Of a DNA stretch of 39,096 nucleotides, positions 1 to 8,043 are shown one piece after another. The notes under the pieces are model-generated. The model did no database searches. It saw only the letters and a list, made by a program, of their open reading frames with translations, and had not been told where the DNA came from. Every line of letters starts with the position of its first letter. Position 1 is the first letter of the stretch. The translations under genes and the position numbers were made by a program. This DNA is from an uncultured Clostridia bacterium. GTDB taxonomy: Bacteria > Bacillota > Clostridia > Saccharofermentanales > Saccharofermentanaceae. The stretch spans positions 1-39,096 of the forward strand of contig CAMVGO010000021.1 in NCBI GenBank assembly GCA_947167045.1, written 5' to 3'.

Positions 1-872
1 AGACAACACTTTCCACAGATCCTAAGAGACTCCTCATCGGTGATGACGAGCACGGTTGGGACGACAACGGCGTCTTCAATTTCGAGGGCGGCTGCTATGC
101 TAAGGTTATCAACCTCTCCAAGGAGAACGAGCCTGACATCTACAACGCTATCAAGAGAAATGCTCTTCTCGAGAACGTTACTGTAGACGCTGAAGGCAAG
201 ATCGACTTCGCAGACAAGTCAGTTACAGAGAATACACGTGTTTCCTATCCTATCGACCACATCGAGAAGATCGCTAAGAACGTTAACAAGATCTCTGCAG
301 GTCCTGCAGCTGAGAACGTAATCTTCCTTTCTGCTGACGCTTTCGGCGTACTCCCTCCTGTTTCCATCCTCACACCTGAGCAGACAAAGTACTACTTCCT
401 CTCAGGCTTCACAGCTAAGCTTGCTGGTACAGAGCGTGGAATCACAGAGCCTACACCTACATTCTCTGCTTGCTTCGGTCAGGCATTCCTTGAGCTCCAC
501 CCTACAAAGTATGCTGAAGAGCTCGTTAAGAAGATGGAGAAGTCCGGCGCTAAGGCTTACCTCGTTAACACAGGTTGGAACGGCACAGGCAAGAGAATCT
601 CTATCCCTGATACACGTGGAATCATTGATGCAATCCTCAGCGGCGACATCAAGAACGCTCCTACAAAGAAGATCCCTTACTTCGATTTCGAAGTACCTAC
701 AGAGCTTCCCGGCGTATCCACAGAAATCCTCGATCCTCGTGATACTTACGCTGATGCAGCTGAGTGGGACAAGAAGGCTCAGGATCTTGCTGGCAGATTC
801 ATCAAGAACTTCAAGAAGTATGAGACAAACGAAGCCGGTAAGGCTCTCGTAGAGGCTGGTCCTAAGCTCTGA
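1..872 (+). CDS. pckA: Phosphoenolpyruvate carboxykinase (ATP), C-terminal part
   Basis: Cut by the left edge; the open frame has its first whole codon at base 3 and ends in TGA at 870-872. PEP carboxykinase interconverts oxaloacetate + ATP and PEP + CO2 + ADP in the cytoplasm; in fermenting anaerobes it often runs in the carboxylating direction. The window opens at TTLSTDPK, just after where the kinase P-loop should be, and continues into the ATP-PEPCK signature [20 protein letters not shown]. Further on are [24 protein letters not shown] and [10 protein letters not shown], all typical of the ATP-dependent family. About 289 residues are present, roughly the C-terminal half of a usual ~530-residue enzyme. 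Codon use is strongly biased (CTC, TCT, AAG, GTT), as in highly expressed genes. A terminator follows closely. Confidence 0.96.
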   Translation, partial: TTLSTDPKRLLIGDDEHGWDDNGVFNFEGGCYAKVINLSKENEPDIYNAIKRNALLENVTVDAEGKIDFADKSVTENTRVSYPIDHIEKIAKNVNKISAGPAAENVIFLSADAFGVLPPVSILTPEQTKYYFLSGFTAKLAGTERGITEPTPTFSACFGQAFLELHPTKYAEELVKKMEKSGAKAYLVNTGWNGTGKRISIPDTRGIIDAILSGDIKNAPTKKIPYFDFEVPTELPGVSTEILDPRDTYADAAEWDKKAQDLAGRFIKNFKKYETNEAGKALVEAGPKL

Positions 873-901
873 TACTTACTCAGTTCAGATTAGATTTATC
901 A

Positions 902-933
902 AGAGGTTGTCCGGTTGGGCAACCTCTTTTCTT
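902..933 (+). terminator. Rho-independent terminator of pckA
   Basis: Stem AGAGGTTG (902-909) pairs with CAACCTCT (920-927) around a 10-nt loop and is followed by TTTCTTT. It lies about 30 nt after the pckA stop. Confidence 0.88.
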
Positions 934-1024
934 TAATTTATTTCGGATTTAAAACTTCAGGAAGATAATGAAATATTTAGTGGTATAGTATAAATATCAA
1001 GATATATTTATTTTAGGCAGGATT

Positions 1025-1591
1025 ATGAGAAAAACAAACGACATCAGAGTTGTCAGGACTCAGAAAGCACTTTTAGAAGCACTGGACCAACTGATAAAAA
1101 CCAAGAAGCTCTCTTGCGTTTCGATAACCGAACTCTGTTCAGCAGCTGATATAAACCGTAATACTTTCTATTACCACTATAACAACATTAATGATCTTAT
1201 TACCGAAAACAAACAGATACTGGAAGCTGAACTTAACGAAGTGCTCGATGTAAACAATACAAAGAGCCGCACCACAATAAACGAGATATGCAAGGTATTA
1301 AAGCGTCATCCTTTATTTTTATCTATACTTGTCTCCCCTAATTGTGACGTTGATCTGTTCGAAGAGATCTTCGGTATCGCTTCTGAAAAAGCCAGGATAC
1401 AGATCGACAGACACAAAGAGATCACTTCTGCCAGTGACTTATATTCAACATATTATTGCAATGCCGGATGCAATGCTGTATTAAGTGCATGGATCCGCAG
1501 CGGAATGAAAGAATCGCCGGACGAAGTTGCTGATATTATCTCTTTATCTTCAAGAAAAGGCCCGATCTCGGTTCTTTTCCCTGAAGATTGA
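1025..1591 (+). CDS. TetR/AcrR-family transcriptional regulator (first of a tandem pair)
   Basis: A 188-residue DNA-binding regulator. The N-terminal ~60 residues form a TetR helix-turn-helix: RTQKALLEALDQLI (helix 1), then VSITELCSAADINRNTFYYHYNN, which contains the helix-turn-helix and the typical TFYYHY segment. The rest is an all-helical ligand/dimerisation domain that I cannot assign to a ligand class. It starts at ATG 1025 behind GGCAGGATT. The next gene is a clear paralogue in the same orientation, and each has its own terminator, so they are probably separate units. No target gene is adjacent except pckA upstream and the second regulator downstream. Confidence 0.88.
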   Translation: MRKTNDIRVVRTQKALLEALDQLIKTKKLSCVSITELCSAADINRNTFYYHYNNINDLITENKQILEAELNEVLDVNNTKSRTTINEICKVLKRHPLFLSILVSPNCDVDLFEEIFGIASEKARIQIDRHKEITSASDLYSTYYCNAGCNAVLSAWIRSGMKESPDEVADIISLSSRKGPISVLFPED

Positions 1592-1620
1592 TATTTCCTT
1601 TTTTGAGACTAAAGTCTGTT

Positions 1621-1656
1621 CAGGTGAATCTATTTCGAGAAATTCATCTGTTTTTT
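1621..1656 (+). terminator. Terminator between the two TetR genes
   Basis: CAGGTGAAT (1621-1629) pairs with ATTCATCTG (1642-1650), with one G-U pair, and runs directly into TTTTTT (1651-1656). Confidence 0.85.
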
Positions 1657-1755
1657 AACGCGTTTTTAATTCTTTGTATCTTTATTATATTTCCGGATTT
1701 TTTATATAAAACATGTGCTATAAATTAAGTATATTTTAGATTTAGGATAGCGCTC

Positions 1756-2331
1756 ATGAAAAGATCAACAGACGTAAGAGTCGTCAGGACACAGACCGCA
1801 TTACTCGAATCGCTTGAGGAACTTCTTAAGACCAAGAAGCTCTCCTGCATAACGATCACTGAGCTCTGCAGTCTGGCCAAGATAAACCGCAACACATTCT
1901 ATTATCACTATAACAACATCTTTGAGCTCCTTGATGAGCACAAGATGATAATGATCGATGACATTACTTCCATACTTGAAGAAAACAAAAAGCTGGATAG
2001 AGACAGTCTCATTAAACTCTGCAAGAGCATCAGACGTCATCCCCACTTCCTCAATATCATTATCTCACCAAACTGCGATCTGGATTTTTTCAATGAGATC
2101 TTTAATTTCGCAACCCAGATAACTTCCATCTCTGCCGAAAAGACGAAAAAGGATCTGACACCGCGCGACCTGTTGCTCTGCGCATACAACAATGCCGGTG
2201 CCAATGAGATACTCCGCGTATGGATCATAAACGGGATGAAGGAATCTCCCGAGGAAGTCGCCGATGTCATTTGGGAAGTTTCAAAGCGCGGTGTTTTCAC
2301 AATGCTCTTCCCCGGCGAAAGATTTAACTAG
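1756..2331 (+). CDS. TetR/AcrR-family transcriptional regulator (second of a tandem pair)
   Basis: A 191-residue paralogue of the regulator at 1025-1591. The helix-turn-helix region is almost the same (KTKKLSC.(I/S)ITELCS..(K/D)INRNTFYYHYNNI). The C-terminal halves share RHP.FL.I..SPNCD.D.F.EIF, a centred NAG motif and GMKESP.EVAD, but differ much more elsewhere, which suggests duplication followed by divergence of the ligand pocket. Start ATG at 1756; the upstream AGGATAGCGCTC is a modest ribosome binding site. The AT-rich 160-bp gap before it could hold its own promoter. Ligand and target are unknown. Confidence 0.88.
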   Translation: MKRSTDVRVVRTQTALLESLEELLKTKKLSCITITELCSLAKINRNTFYYHYNNIFELLDEHKMIMIDDITSILEENKKLDRDSLIKLCKSIRRHPHFLNIIISPNCDLDFFNEIFNFATQITSISAEKTKKDLTPRDLLLCAYNNAGANEILRVWIINGMKESPEEVADVIWEVSKRGVFTMLFPGERFN

Positions 2332-2360
2332 AACCTTTATTAATTGTTTCCCGCATAGAT

Positions 2361-2404
2361 AAAGCCGGTCGTTTTCATTCTAGCGGCCGGCTTTATTGTT
2401 TTTT
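2361..2404 (+). terminator. Terminator after the second TetR gene
   Basis: AAAGCCGGTCG (2361-2371) pairs with CGGCCGGCTTT (2384-2394), one G-U pair, followed by ATTGTTTTTTAG. It separates the + strand regulators from the convergent membrane-protein gene and could act weakly in both directions. Confidence 0.85.
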
Positions 2405-2517
2405 AGTTTTCGAAATGAATGCCTGAAGCGGTTATCTGATATGTCTTCCCCTGACTAGTCACCTGGAAGAGTTGCCAATGCATATTTTAGAGAAAGATCA
2501 CGCGTGTCATAAAAATA

Positions 2518-2964
2518 TCAGTCGTCGTTCCCCAATGCATTCCAGATCATCGTAACGAGGATCACAACGGCAGCAAATATCAGCATAAAGAAACCAGCAC
2601 CGTCTTCAACCCTATACTCCATCGCAGTCTTCGAACCGAGAGCAGTAAGCATTGAACCAGTAATGCGCAATACCGCAGCGGCGCTCTCCCTGTTGATAGC
2701 GATGTTGACAACCGTGGATATCGTGACACCGATATTGATCAGAGATGCGATTACATACCCCTTCTTCAACCCGACGATCGTAGCACCTATAACAAATAAG
2801 TCGAGTACAAGGATTGCAATGCCGTAGATCGGATAAGCACTGAAAAGCGAGATATTACCGCCCTCTACAGTCTCGTAGTTCAACTGGATAACATAGCACG
2901 GAATAAAAACCGCTGCAGCCGAGCAGAGACAAGCTAAGATCAAAAAGATCCTTCTTACATTCAT
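2518..2964 (-). CDS. Small membrane protein of unknown function
   Basis: A 148-residue integral membrane protein with about four hydrophobic segments: near residues 5-25 (FLILACLCSAAAVFIPCYVI), 45-66 (IYGIAILVLDLFVIGATIVGL), 70-88 (ASLINIGVTISTVVNIAI), and 124-143 (AGFFMLIFAAVVILVTMIW). The loop after the first helix (LNYETVEGGNISLFSAYPIYG) is probably outside the membrane. The frame is open further upstream, but the ATG at 2964 has GGGAGG seven bases before it, so I take this shorter start. It resembles generic small four-helix membrane proteins of Clostridia; I do not recognise a family. It stands alone, convergent with the TetR genes. Confidence 0.75.
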   Translation of the reverse strand: MNVRRIFLILACLCSAAAVFIPCYVIQLNYETVEGGNISLFSAYPIYGIAILVLDLFVIGATIVGLKKGYVIASLINIGVTISTVVNIAINRESAAAVLRITGSMLTALGSKTAMEYRVEDGAGFFMLIFAAVVILVTMIWNALGNDD

Positions 2965-3059
2965 ATAACAACCTCCCTTATTCTGCTTTATTCGTATTCC
3001 GACGAATAAAATAAACTTGATAAAGTTTACCATTGTTTATTTGGCTTGTGAATAGAAAA

Positions 3060-3415
3060 CATCGCATCTGTGGCTTTCTCAGAAGCAGCTTCAAAACCCA
3101 GGCTAAAAACACGGTACAAGCCTGGTTTTTAGCCGAGTTTTTACTTCAAATCTGCAAAAACCAGGGTAAAAGTCCGGCTACTGCCGAGGTTTTAGCCGAG
3201 GTTTACTTCACTTTCCGAAGCTTGGCTAAGGCGCGGTTTTGCAGGTCATGCAAAAGAGCAGAAAAATCGGCAATAATGCGGCGTTGCCGAATCGTTTGCC
3301 GTATTTTTCGAGCATTATGAAGGAAAAATCTTGCAAAAGTAAGGCATAGCCGAATCTTTGCCGATTTTTTCAGATGCCGCATTCATATTTCAAAATCCGG
3401 CAGCACTTAAATTCT
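3060..3415. repeat. Palindrome-rich, GCCGA-motif spacer
   Basis: No credible gene lies in the ~570 bp between 2964 and 3532. The stretch is full of short inverted and direct repeats built on GCCGA/TCGGC and runs of A or T. Examples are CCAGGCT (3098-3104) with AGCCTGG (3119-3125) followed by TTTTT, and CGGCAA (3268-3273) with TTGCCG (3284-3289). GCCGAG/GCCGAA recurs several times between 3130 and 3370. It may be a decayed repeat cluster or a set of weak terminators/structured RNA; function unknown. Confidence 0.5.
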
Positions 3416-3467
3416 GATGAACAAACTATTCCAAAACAAACCTGGGCAAATTCTCTTCTGCACACAT

Positions 3468-3500
3468 AACAAAAGGTGCTGCCCCTTTTGAGACAGCACC
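3468..3500 (-). terminator. Terminator of the TIM-barrel/acyl-CoA synthetase fusion gene
   Basis: On the minus strand GGTGCTG pairs with CAGCACC (plus positions 3494-3500 and 3475-3481) around a 12-nt loop and is followed by TTTTGTT. It lies about 30 nt after the stop codon. Confidence 0.85.
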
Positions 3501-3531
3501 CTGGATAATTGAATTTACTTATATCAGCAGA

Positions 3532-6057
3532 TCAGGCTGTAACTATCTTGCTCGCGCCCTCGAGGCCGTGTCTTTCGACTGCCTCTTCCCTCATCTTGTA
3601 CTTGAGGATCTTGCCTGCGGCATTCATCGGGAATGAGTCGACAAAGTCAACATATCTCGGAACCTTGTGCTTTGCCATGTGTGTCATGACATATTCCTTG
3701 ATCTCCTCTTCGGAGGACTCTTCGCCGGGCTTCAGGATTACGCAAGCCATGATCTCTTCGCCATAATCGGCATCAGGAACACCGATGACCTGGACGTCCT
3801 GGATCTTGGGATGTGTATAGAGGAAGTCCTCGATCTCCTTAGGGTAGATGTTCTCGCCGCCGCGGATGATCATGTCCTTGATACGGCCGGTGATCTTGTA
3901 GTAACCGTCTTCAGGTCTTCTGAGAGCGAGGTCACCGGAGTGGAGCCAGCCTTCCTCGTCGATGGCTGCAGCTGTAGCTTCGGGCATCTTGTAGTAGCCC
4001 TTCATGATATTGTAGCCTCTTGCGCAGAACTCGCCGGGCACGCCGTCAGGAAGCTCTTCGCCTGTCTCGGGATCGACGATCTTTGTCTCGACGCCGAAGA
4101 TGGAAGGTCCTACTGTATTGACTCTCTGCTCGATGGTGTCAGTAGTCTTACTCATTGTCGTTGCAGGAGATGCCTCTGTCTGGCCGTATGTGATAACGAT
4201 CTCAGGCATGTGCATCTTCTCGATAACTTCTTCCATCGTCTTGATCGGACAAGGTGAACCTGCCATAATGCCTGTTCTCATGTGCGAAAAGTCGGTCTTC
4301 GGGAAATTCTCGTGACCGAGCATAGCGATGAACATCGTGGGAACGCCGTGGAAGCAGGTGATCTTCTCCTGGTTGATGCAGTTCAGCCCCTTTCTGGGAG
4401 AGAATGCCGTAATAGGAGACATCGTAACTGCGTGTGTTACTGAAGCCGTCATTGCGAGTACCATGCCGAAGCAGTGGAACATGGGAACCTGGATCATCAT
4501 GCGGTCGAAGGATGACAGATCCATGCAGTCGCCGATTGCCTTACCATTGTTAACAACATTGTAGTGTGTGAGCATAACGCCCTTGGGGAATCCCGTCGTG
4601 CCGGATGTGTACTGCATGTTGCAGACATCGTGCTTGTCGATCGTACGGCGGATCTTCTCTACTTCGCTGACGTTGACTTTCTCTGCGAGCGCCGGGAGAT
4701 CATCCCAGTGGAAGCATCCCGGAACACGTGACTCGCATGTGATGACATTCTTTAATACAGGAAGTCTTGCAGCTTCGAGCTTACCGGGTTCGGTGTCCTT
4801 CAGCTCGGGGCAGATCTCGTTGATTATCTGAATATAATCGGAATCCTTGTACTTGTCGATCATGACGAGCGTGCAAGTGTCGGACTGTCTGAGCAAGTAC
4901 TCGATCTCATGGATCTTGTATGCCGTGTTTACTGTAACGAGAACGCAGCCGATCTTTGTTGCGGCCCAGAATGTCAGGTACCACTGGGGAACGTTGGTTG
5001 CCCAGATCGCGATGTGGTCACCCTTTTTGCATCCCATTGCGAGGAATGCGCGTGCCAGGTTGTCGACGTCGTTCCTGAACTCGGGATATGTTCTCGTATA
5101 GTCGAGTTCTGTATATCTGAATGCATACTGGTTCGGGAAGAGTTCGCAGATCTTATCCAAAACATCCGGGAATGTCAGGTCGATCAGGGTCTCCTTGGGC
5201 CAGGGATAGTAACCTGTTCCCCTGTTGTCCAGGTGGAGCTCTGTCTTCTGCTTCGGCTTGTATGTCTCCATGTAGCCAGCGAAATGAGGAACTACGATGC
5301 CCGCGCTTACGAGGTCTTTTGACCATCTGTAGACCCACTCGAGAGAAACATAGCCGAGATAGTCGATGGACTGGAGAGCATCGAACATCTCCTTTAACGG
5401 CATGTCGCCTGTTCCCATGAGCTTATATGAGACCTTACCGTCAACCATGACGGAGTCCTTAACGTGAACGTGCTTGATGTATTCGCCGAGATTGTTTACT
5501 GTCTCAGTCGGAGTCTCACCCATGAATCTGTAAGGGTGATGCATGTCCCAGAGAGCAGCGACCTTGCGGTTACCGATGGTATCGAGGAGCTTCTTGAGTC
5601 TCTTGGTGTCTGCATAAACGCCGTTTGTCTCGATGAGGAGCGTTACGTTGTATTCCTCAGCGAAAGGAATGAGCTCTCTCATGATGGAGATGACTACTTC
5701 ATCGTCGATCTCCTTTTCTGGAGCGGGGTTCCTGTCGCCCAATACTCTGATGAAAGACGTGCCGAGCTTGGAAGCGAGCACGATATATGCCTTGATCTCC
5801 GCAATGGCCTTATCCTTGGTATCAAGATTATTGACCGGCTCACCGGATGAGAGACAGGGGATCTTAAGGTTCAGCTCCTTGAGCTTGGCGACGGTCTTGG
5901 GAAGTTCTGCATCCGTAAACGGAGGAGCCTTGACCGAGAAGATATCATTGCCGAGGCCTCTGATCTCAATACCGTTGAAATTGAAGTCCTTGGCCATGGA
6001 ATAGATCTCCTGCCAGGAGAAGTCGGGACATGCGAGAGTCGAAAAACAAGTTAACAT
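3532..6057 (-). CDS. Fusion: xylose-isomerase-like TIM barrel + AMP-forming acyl-CoA synthetase
   Basis: An 841-residue two-domain cytoplasmic enzyme. Residues 1 to ~275 are a sugar-phosphate isomerase/epimerase-type TIM barrel with probable metal ligands E143 (LLIETN), D171 and H174 (LWDMHHP), H197 (KHVHVKD) and E240 (SLEW). Residues ~285-841 are a complete ANL-family acyl-CoA synthetase: YTSGTTGFPKG (483-493), YGQTEAS (624-630), LHSGD (705-709), GRIKDMIIRGGENIYP (724-739), and catalytic Lys816 in AAGKILKYK. The closest general type is medium/long-chain fatty-acyl-CoA ligase. The frame is open upstream, but ATG 6057 has AGAGG ten bases before it and a near-consensus promoter 34 bp farther back. 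There is no stop or frameshift at the domain junction, so this is a true fusion. The barrel's substrate is unknown. Confidence 0.88.
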   Translation of the reverse strand: MLTCFSTLACPDFSWQEIYSMAKDFNFNGIEIRGLGNDIFSVKAPPFTDAELPKTVAKLKELNLKIPCLSSGEPVNNLDTKDKAIAEIKAYIVLASKLGTSFIRVLGDRNPAPEKEIDDEVVISIMRELIPFAEEYNVTLLIETNGVYADTKRLKKLLDTIGNRKVAALWDMHHPYRFMGETPTETVNNLGEYIKHVHVKDSVMVDGKVSYKLMGTGDMPLKEMFDALQSIDYLGYVSLEWVYRWSKDLVSAGIVVPHFAGYMETYKPKQKTELHLDNRGTGYYPWPKETLIDLTFPDVLDKICELFPNQYAFRYTELDYTRTYPEFRNDVDNLARAFLAMGCKKGDHIAIWATNVPQWYLTFWAATKIGCVLVTVNTAYKIHEIEYLLRQSDTCTLVMIDKYKDSDYIQIINEICPELKDTEPGKLEAARLPVLKNVITCESRVPGCFHWDDLPALAEKVNVSEVEKIRRTIDKHDVCNMQYTSGTTGFPKGVMLTHYNVVNNGKAIGDCMDLSSFDRMMIQVPMFHCFGMVLAMTASVTHAVTMSPITAFSPRKGLNCINQEKITCFHGVPTMFIAMLGHENFPKTDFSHMRTGIMAGSPCPIKTMEEVIEKMHMPEIVITYGQTEASPATTMSKTTDTIEQRVNTVGPSIFGVETKIVDPETGEELPDGVPGEFCARGYNIMKGYYKMPEATAAAIDEEGWLHSGDLALRRPEDGYYKITGRIKDMIIRGGENIYPKEIEDFLYTHPKIQDVQVIGVPDADYGEEIMACVILKPGEESSEEEIKEYVMTHMAKHKVPRYVDFVDSFPMNAAGKILKYKMREEAVERHGLEGASKIVTA

Positions 6058-6090
6058 TTTTATTACCTCTTTTATATAAACAACCTTTGA

Positions 6091-6119
6091 ATTATATAGG
6101 TTTATGGTCTTTTTGTAAA
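6091..6119 (-). promoter_or_regulatory. Sigma-70/SigA-type promoter for the fusion gene
   Basis: On the minus strand TTTACA (plus 6119-6114), a 17-bp spacer, then TATAAT (plus 6096-6091). This puts transcription start near 6084 and gives a leader of about 27 nt before ATG 6057. Confidence 0.8.
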
Positions 6120-6151
6120 ACATTCGCGTGATTTTCGGCCCTCCGCGAAAA

Positions 6152-6377
6152 GCCGGACAGAATAATAAGGCTGACTAGCAGCCTAGCGAATTTAGCAAAA
6201 TGTTAAGGGATGAGCCAGCGGCTTTAAATGGTCCGGCGAAAGTGATAGAGAGGTCAGGACATACGGACGACACTCTATAAGCGCCGTCTGTTAAGACGTC
6301 ATTAAGATTGTCCCCTCCAAAGAGGTCTAAGATGATCTTCTCCATCTTTCATCTCAAAACCTGACCTTTTTCTATTT
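6152..6377 (+). ncRNA. Candidate structured non-coding RNA, two-domain
   Basis: This intergenic stretch has nested helices. Domain 1 is closed by GCCGGAC (6152-6158) with GTCCGGC (6231-6237) and contains the hairpin AGGCTG-ACTAG-CAGCCT (6168-6184). Domain 2 is closed by AGGTCAGG (6251-6258) with CCTGACCT (6360-6367) and runs into TTTTTCTATTT, which makes the + strand the likelier sense. Inside domain 2, CGTCT (6285-6289) can pair with AGACG (6294-6298), or the overlapping CGTCTG with CGGACG (6264-6269), but not both. There are also a CCTC-CAAA-GAGG hairpin (6314-6325) and AAGATG/CATCTT. I cannot assign a class; the raiA motif of Firmicutes is one to test. I see no clear promoter. It lies between two minus-strand genes. 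Confidence 0.55.
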
Positions 6378-6383
6378 CGCGTT

Positions 6384-8006
6384 TTACGAAAACGCAATAA
6401 CGTAATTATATATATTTTGTCCGCCTAAGCAAGAGAAAATCTCAGCCTGGGGGCAAGATTCCTTTATTAAATTTGTCATACCGTCAGCGATGGCCTTATC
6501 ATCGTTGTTTCCAGCAAACACCATGACCGATTCGCAGTCAGCTGCCGAAGGGACTGTGGGAATGAACTTTGTAAGGCATTCCTTAAGATCAGAGGATGCG
6601 CATGTGATAACGTCGTCATCCAGAACACCGATGTAATCGCCTGTATTTACGGAGATGCCGTTATAGACGCCCGTCTTGTCTGCCTTGGCAATGAGACCGG
6701 TGTGAACGCCCGAGAGAGCTTCGTTCATGGTCTTCTCGATCTCTTCAACTGACGCGGAAGGATCGATCAGAGAAAGCGCGAGATAGCCTTCTGCCAGGGA
6801 CTTTGTCGGAACGATGTGGATCTTGCAGTCCTTCATGACCTCTTTAACCTTCTCGGCCGTCATGATGATGTTCTTGTTATTGGGCAGGATTATTATGTGC
6901 TTTGCGGACGCGTCGTTGCATGTCTCACAGAGGCTCATGACCGATACGTTGTCGGACTGTCCGCCCTTTGCGATCTCGGTTACGCCCATTTCCTTAAAGA
7001 GGTCGGCAAAACCGTCTCCATCAGCGACAGCAACGATGGCAACATCCTTTTTGCCTGCGAAAACAGTCTCGTTATGCTGTATCGTCATGTTCTCGATCTT
7101 GAGCTTAACGAACTCGCCGTATCTGTGATAGTAAGCCATAACTGACTCAGGCTTTAATGTGTGGATGTGGACCTTTACCTGGTTGCCGTCTTTTACGAGA
7201 ACGAGGGAGTTACCGAAGTCTCTCATGTCGGATCTTACGAGTGTCTCATTGAATGAATCGATCTTGTCGTCATCGATCTGGATGATCATCTCGGTGCAGT
7301 AACCGAATTCCGCAAGACCTTCACCGCCCATTCCTTCTGCGGGTGCAGCCCCGGCAGGTACCGTTGCGACGGATGCGAACTCTGAAAGGTCGATGTCAAA
7401 AGAATCATCCAAAGCTTCGAGCATACCTGTTACGAGGCATACAAAGCCCATCGCGCCGGAATCCAGAACGTTGTATTCCTTAAGAACCGGAAGAAGTTCG
7501 GGTGTGTGCTTTAAGGATTCCTTTGCGCCTTCGACGATATCCGTCATGAACTGTTCGGTGGTCGTTTCCTCATCGAGATTATCCTCGGCATTCTCCTGTG
7601 CCTCGCGGCATACTGTCAGGAATGTGCCTTCAACTGGTTCTGCAACTGAGTTATATGCACTCTCGGTTCCTGCAAGGAATCCGGCATAGAGAGTTCCCGC
7701 GTTTACTTCGTCGAAATCCTTGAACGCTCTTAGGAAACCCTTGAGCCACTGTGAAAGGATTACACCGGAATTACCCTGTGAATTCATCAGGGCACCCGTA
7801 TAGAGCTTATCGAAATCTGATGACTCCAGTTCCCTGTCGCCGATCTCGAGCAGGACCTGCAGAACGCCGCTCATCGTCTTGTCCATATTTGTGCCCGTAT
7901 CGCCGTCAGGGATCGGGAAGACGTTCATGTCGTTTAATTCCTGCTTGTTATCAAGTATCTTCTTGGCACCGCCAATAAGCATTTTCTTTAAGACCGATAA
8001 TTCCAT
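6384..8006 (-). CDS. fakA: FakA-type fatty acid kinase (DhaL/DAK2 domain, YloV family)
   Basis: A 540-residue protein of the usual length for FakA/YloV. Residues 1 to ~200 form the DhaL nucleotide-binding domain with the metal-binding NVFPIPDGDTGTNM (28-41), NSQGNSGVILSQ and EGTFLTV. After a Gly/Ala-rich linker (~215-228) comes the FakA C-terminal region, including GYCTEMII, DMRDFGNSLVLV and VKVHIHT, where DegV/FakB proteins dock. In this family FakA phosphorylates fatty acids held by FakB to give acyl-phosphate for membrane lipid synthesis. It is the last gene of the nine-gene lipid operon, 37 bp after a DegV gene. AAAGGA precedes the ATG. A short hairpin overlaps the stop codon (6379-6395) but has no U-tract. 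Confidence 0.9.
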   Translation of the reverse strand: MELSVLKKMLIGGAKKILDNKQELNDMNVFPIPDGDTGTNMDKTMSGVLQVLLEIGDRELESSDFDKLYTGALMNSQGNSGVILSQWLKGFLRAFKDFDEVNAGTLYAGFLAGTESAYNSVAEPVEGTFLTVCREAQENAEDNLDEETTTEQFMTDIVEGAKESLKHTPELLPVLKEYNVLDSGAMGFVCLVTGMLEALDDSFDIDLSEFASVATVPAGAAPAEGMGGEGLAEFGYCTEMIIQIDDDKIDSFNETLVRSDMRDFGNSLVLVKDGNQVKVHIHTLKPESVMAYYHRYGEFVKLKIENMTIQHNETVFAGKKDVAIVAVADGDGFADLFKEMGVTEIAKGGQSDNVSVMSLCETCNDASAKHIIILPNNKNIIMTAEKVKEVMKDCKIHIVPTKSLAEGYLALSLIDPSASVEEIEKTMNEALSGVHTGLIAKADKTGVYNGISVNTGDYIGVLDDDVITCASSDLKECLTKFIPTVPSAADCESVMVFAGNNDDKAIADGMTNLIKESCPQAEIFSCLGGQNIYNYVIAFS

Positions 8007-8043
8007 GTATCCTTTACTCTTCCTGTTGTTATTCGTTATATGT

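Noticed and set aside
3033..3320. 95-codon open frame on the + strand in the palindrome-rich spacer
   Set aside because: No ribosome binding site, composition follows the repeats, no protein motif.
3667..4257. 196-codon open frame on the + strand
   Set aside because: Antisense to conserved acyl-CoA synthetase motifs.
6379..6395. Terminator of the fakA-like gene
   Set aside because: The GCGTTTT/AAAACGC hairpin overlaps the stop codon and is followed by GAAATAG on the minus strand, with no U-tract.
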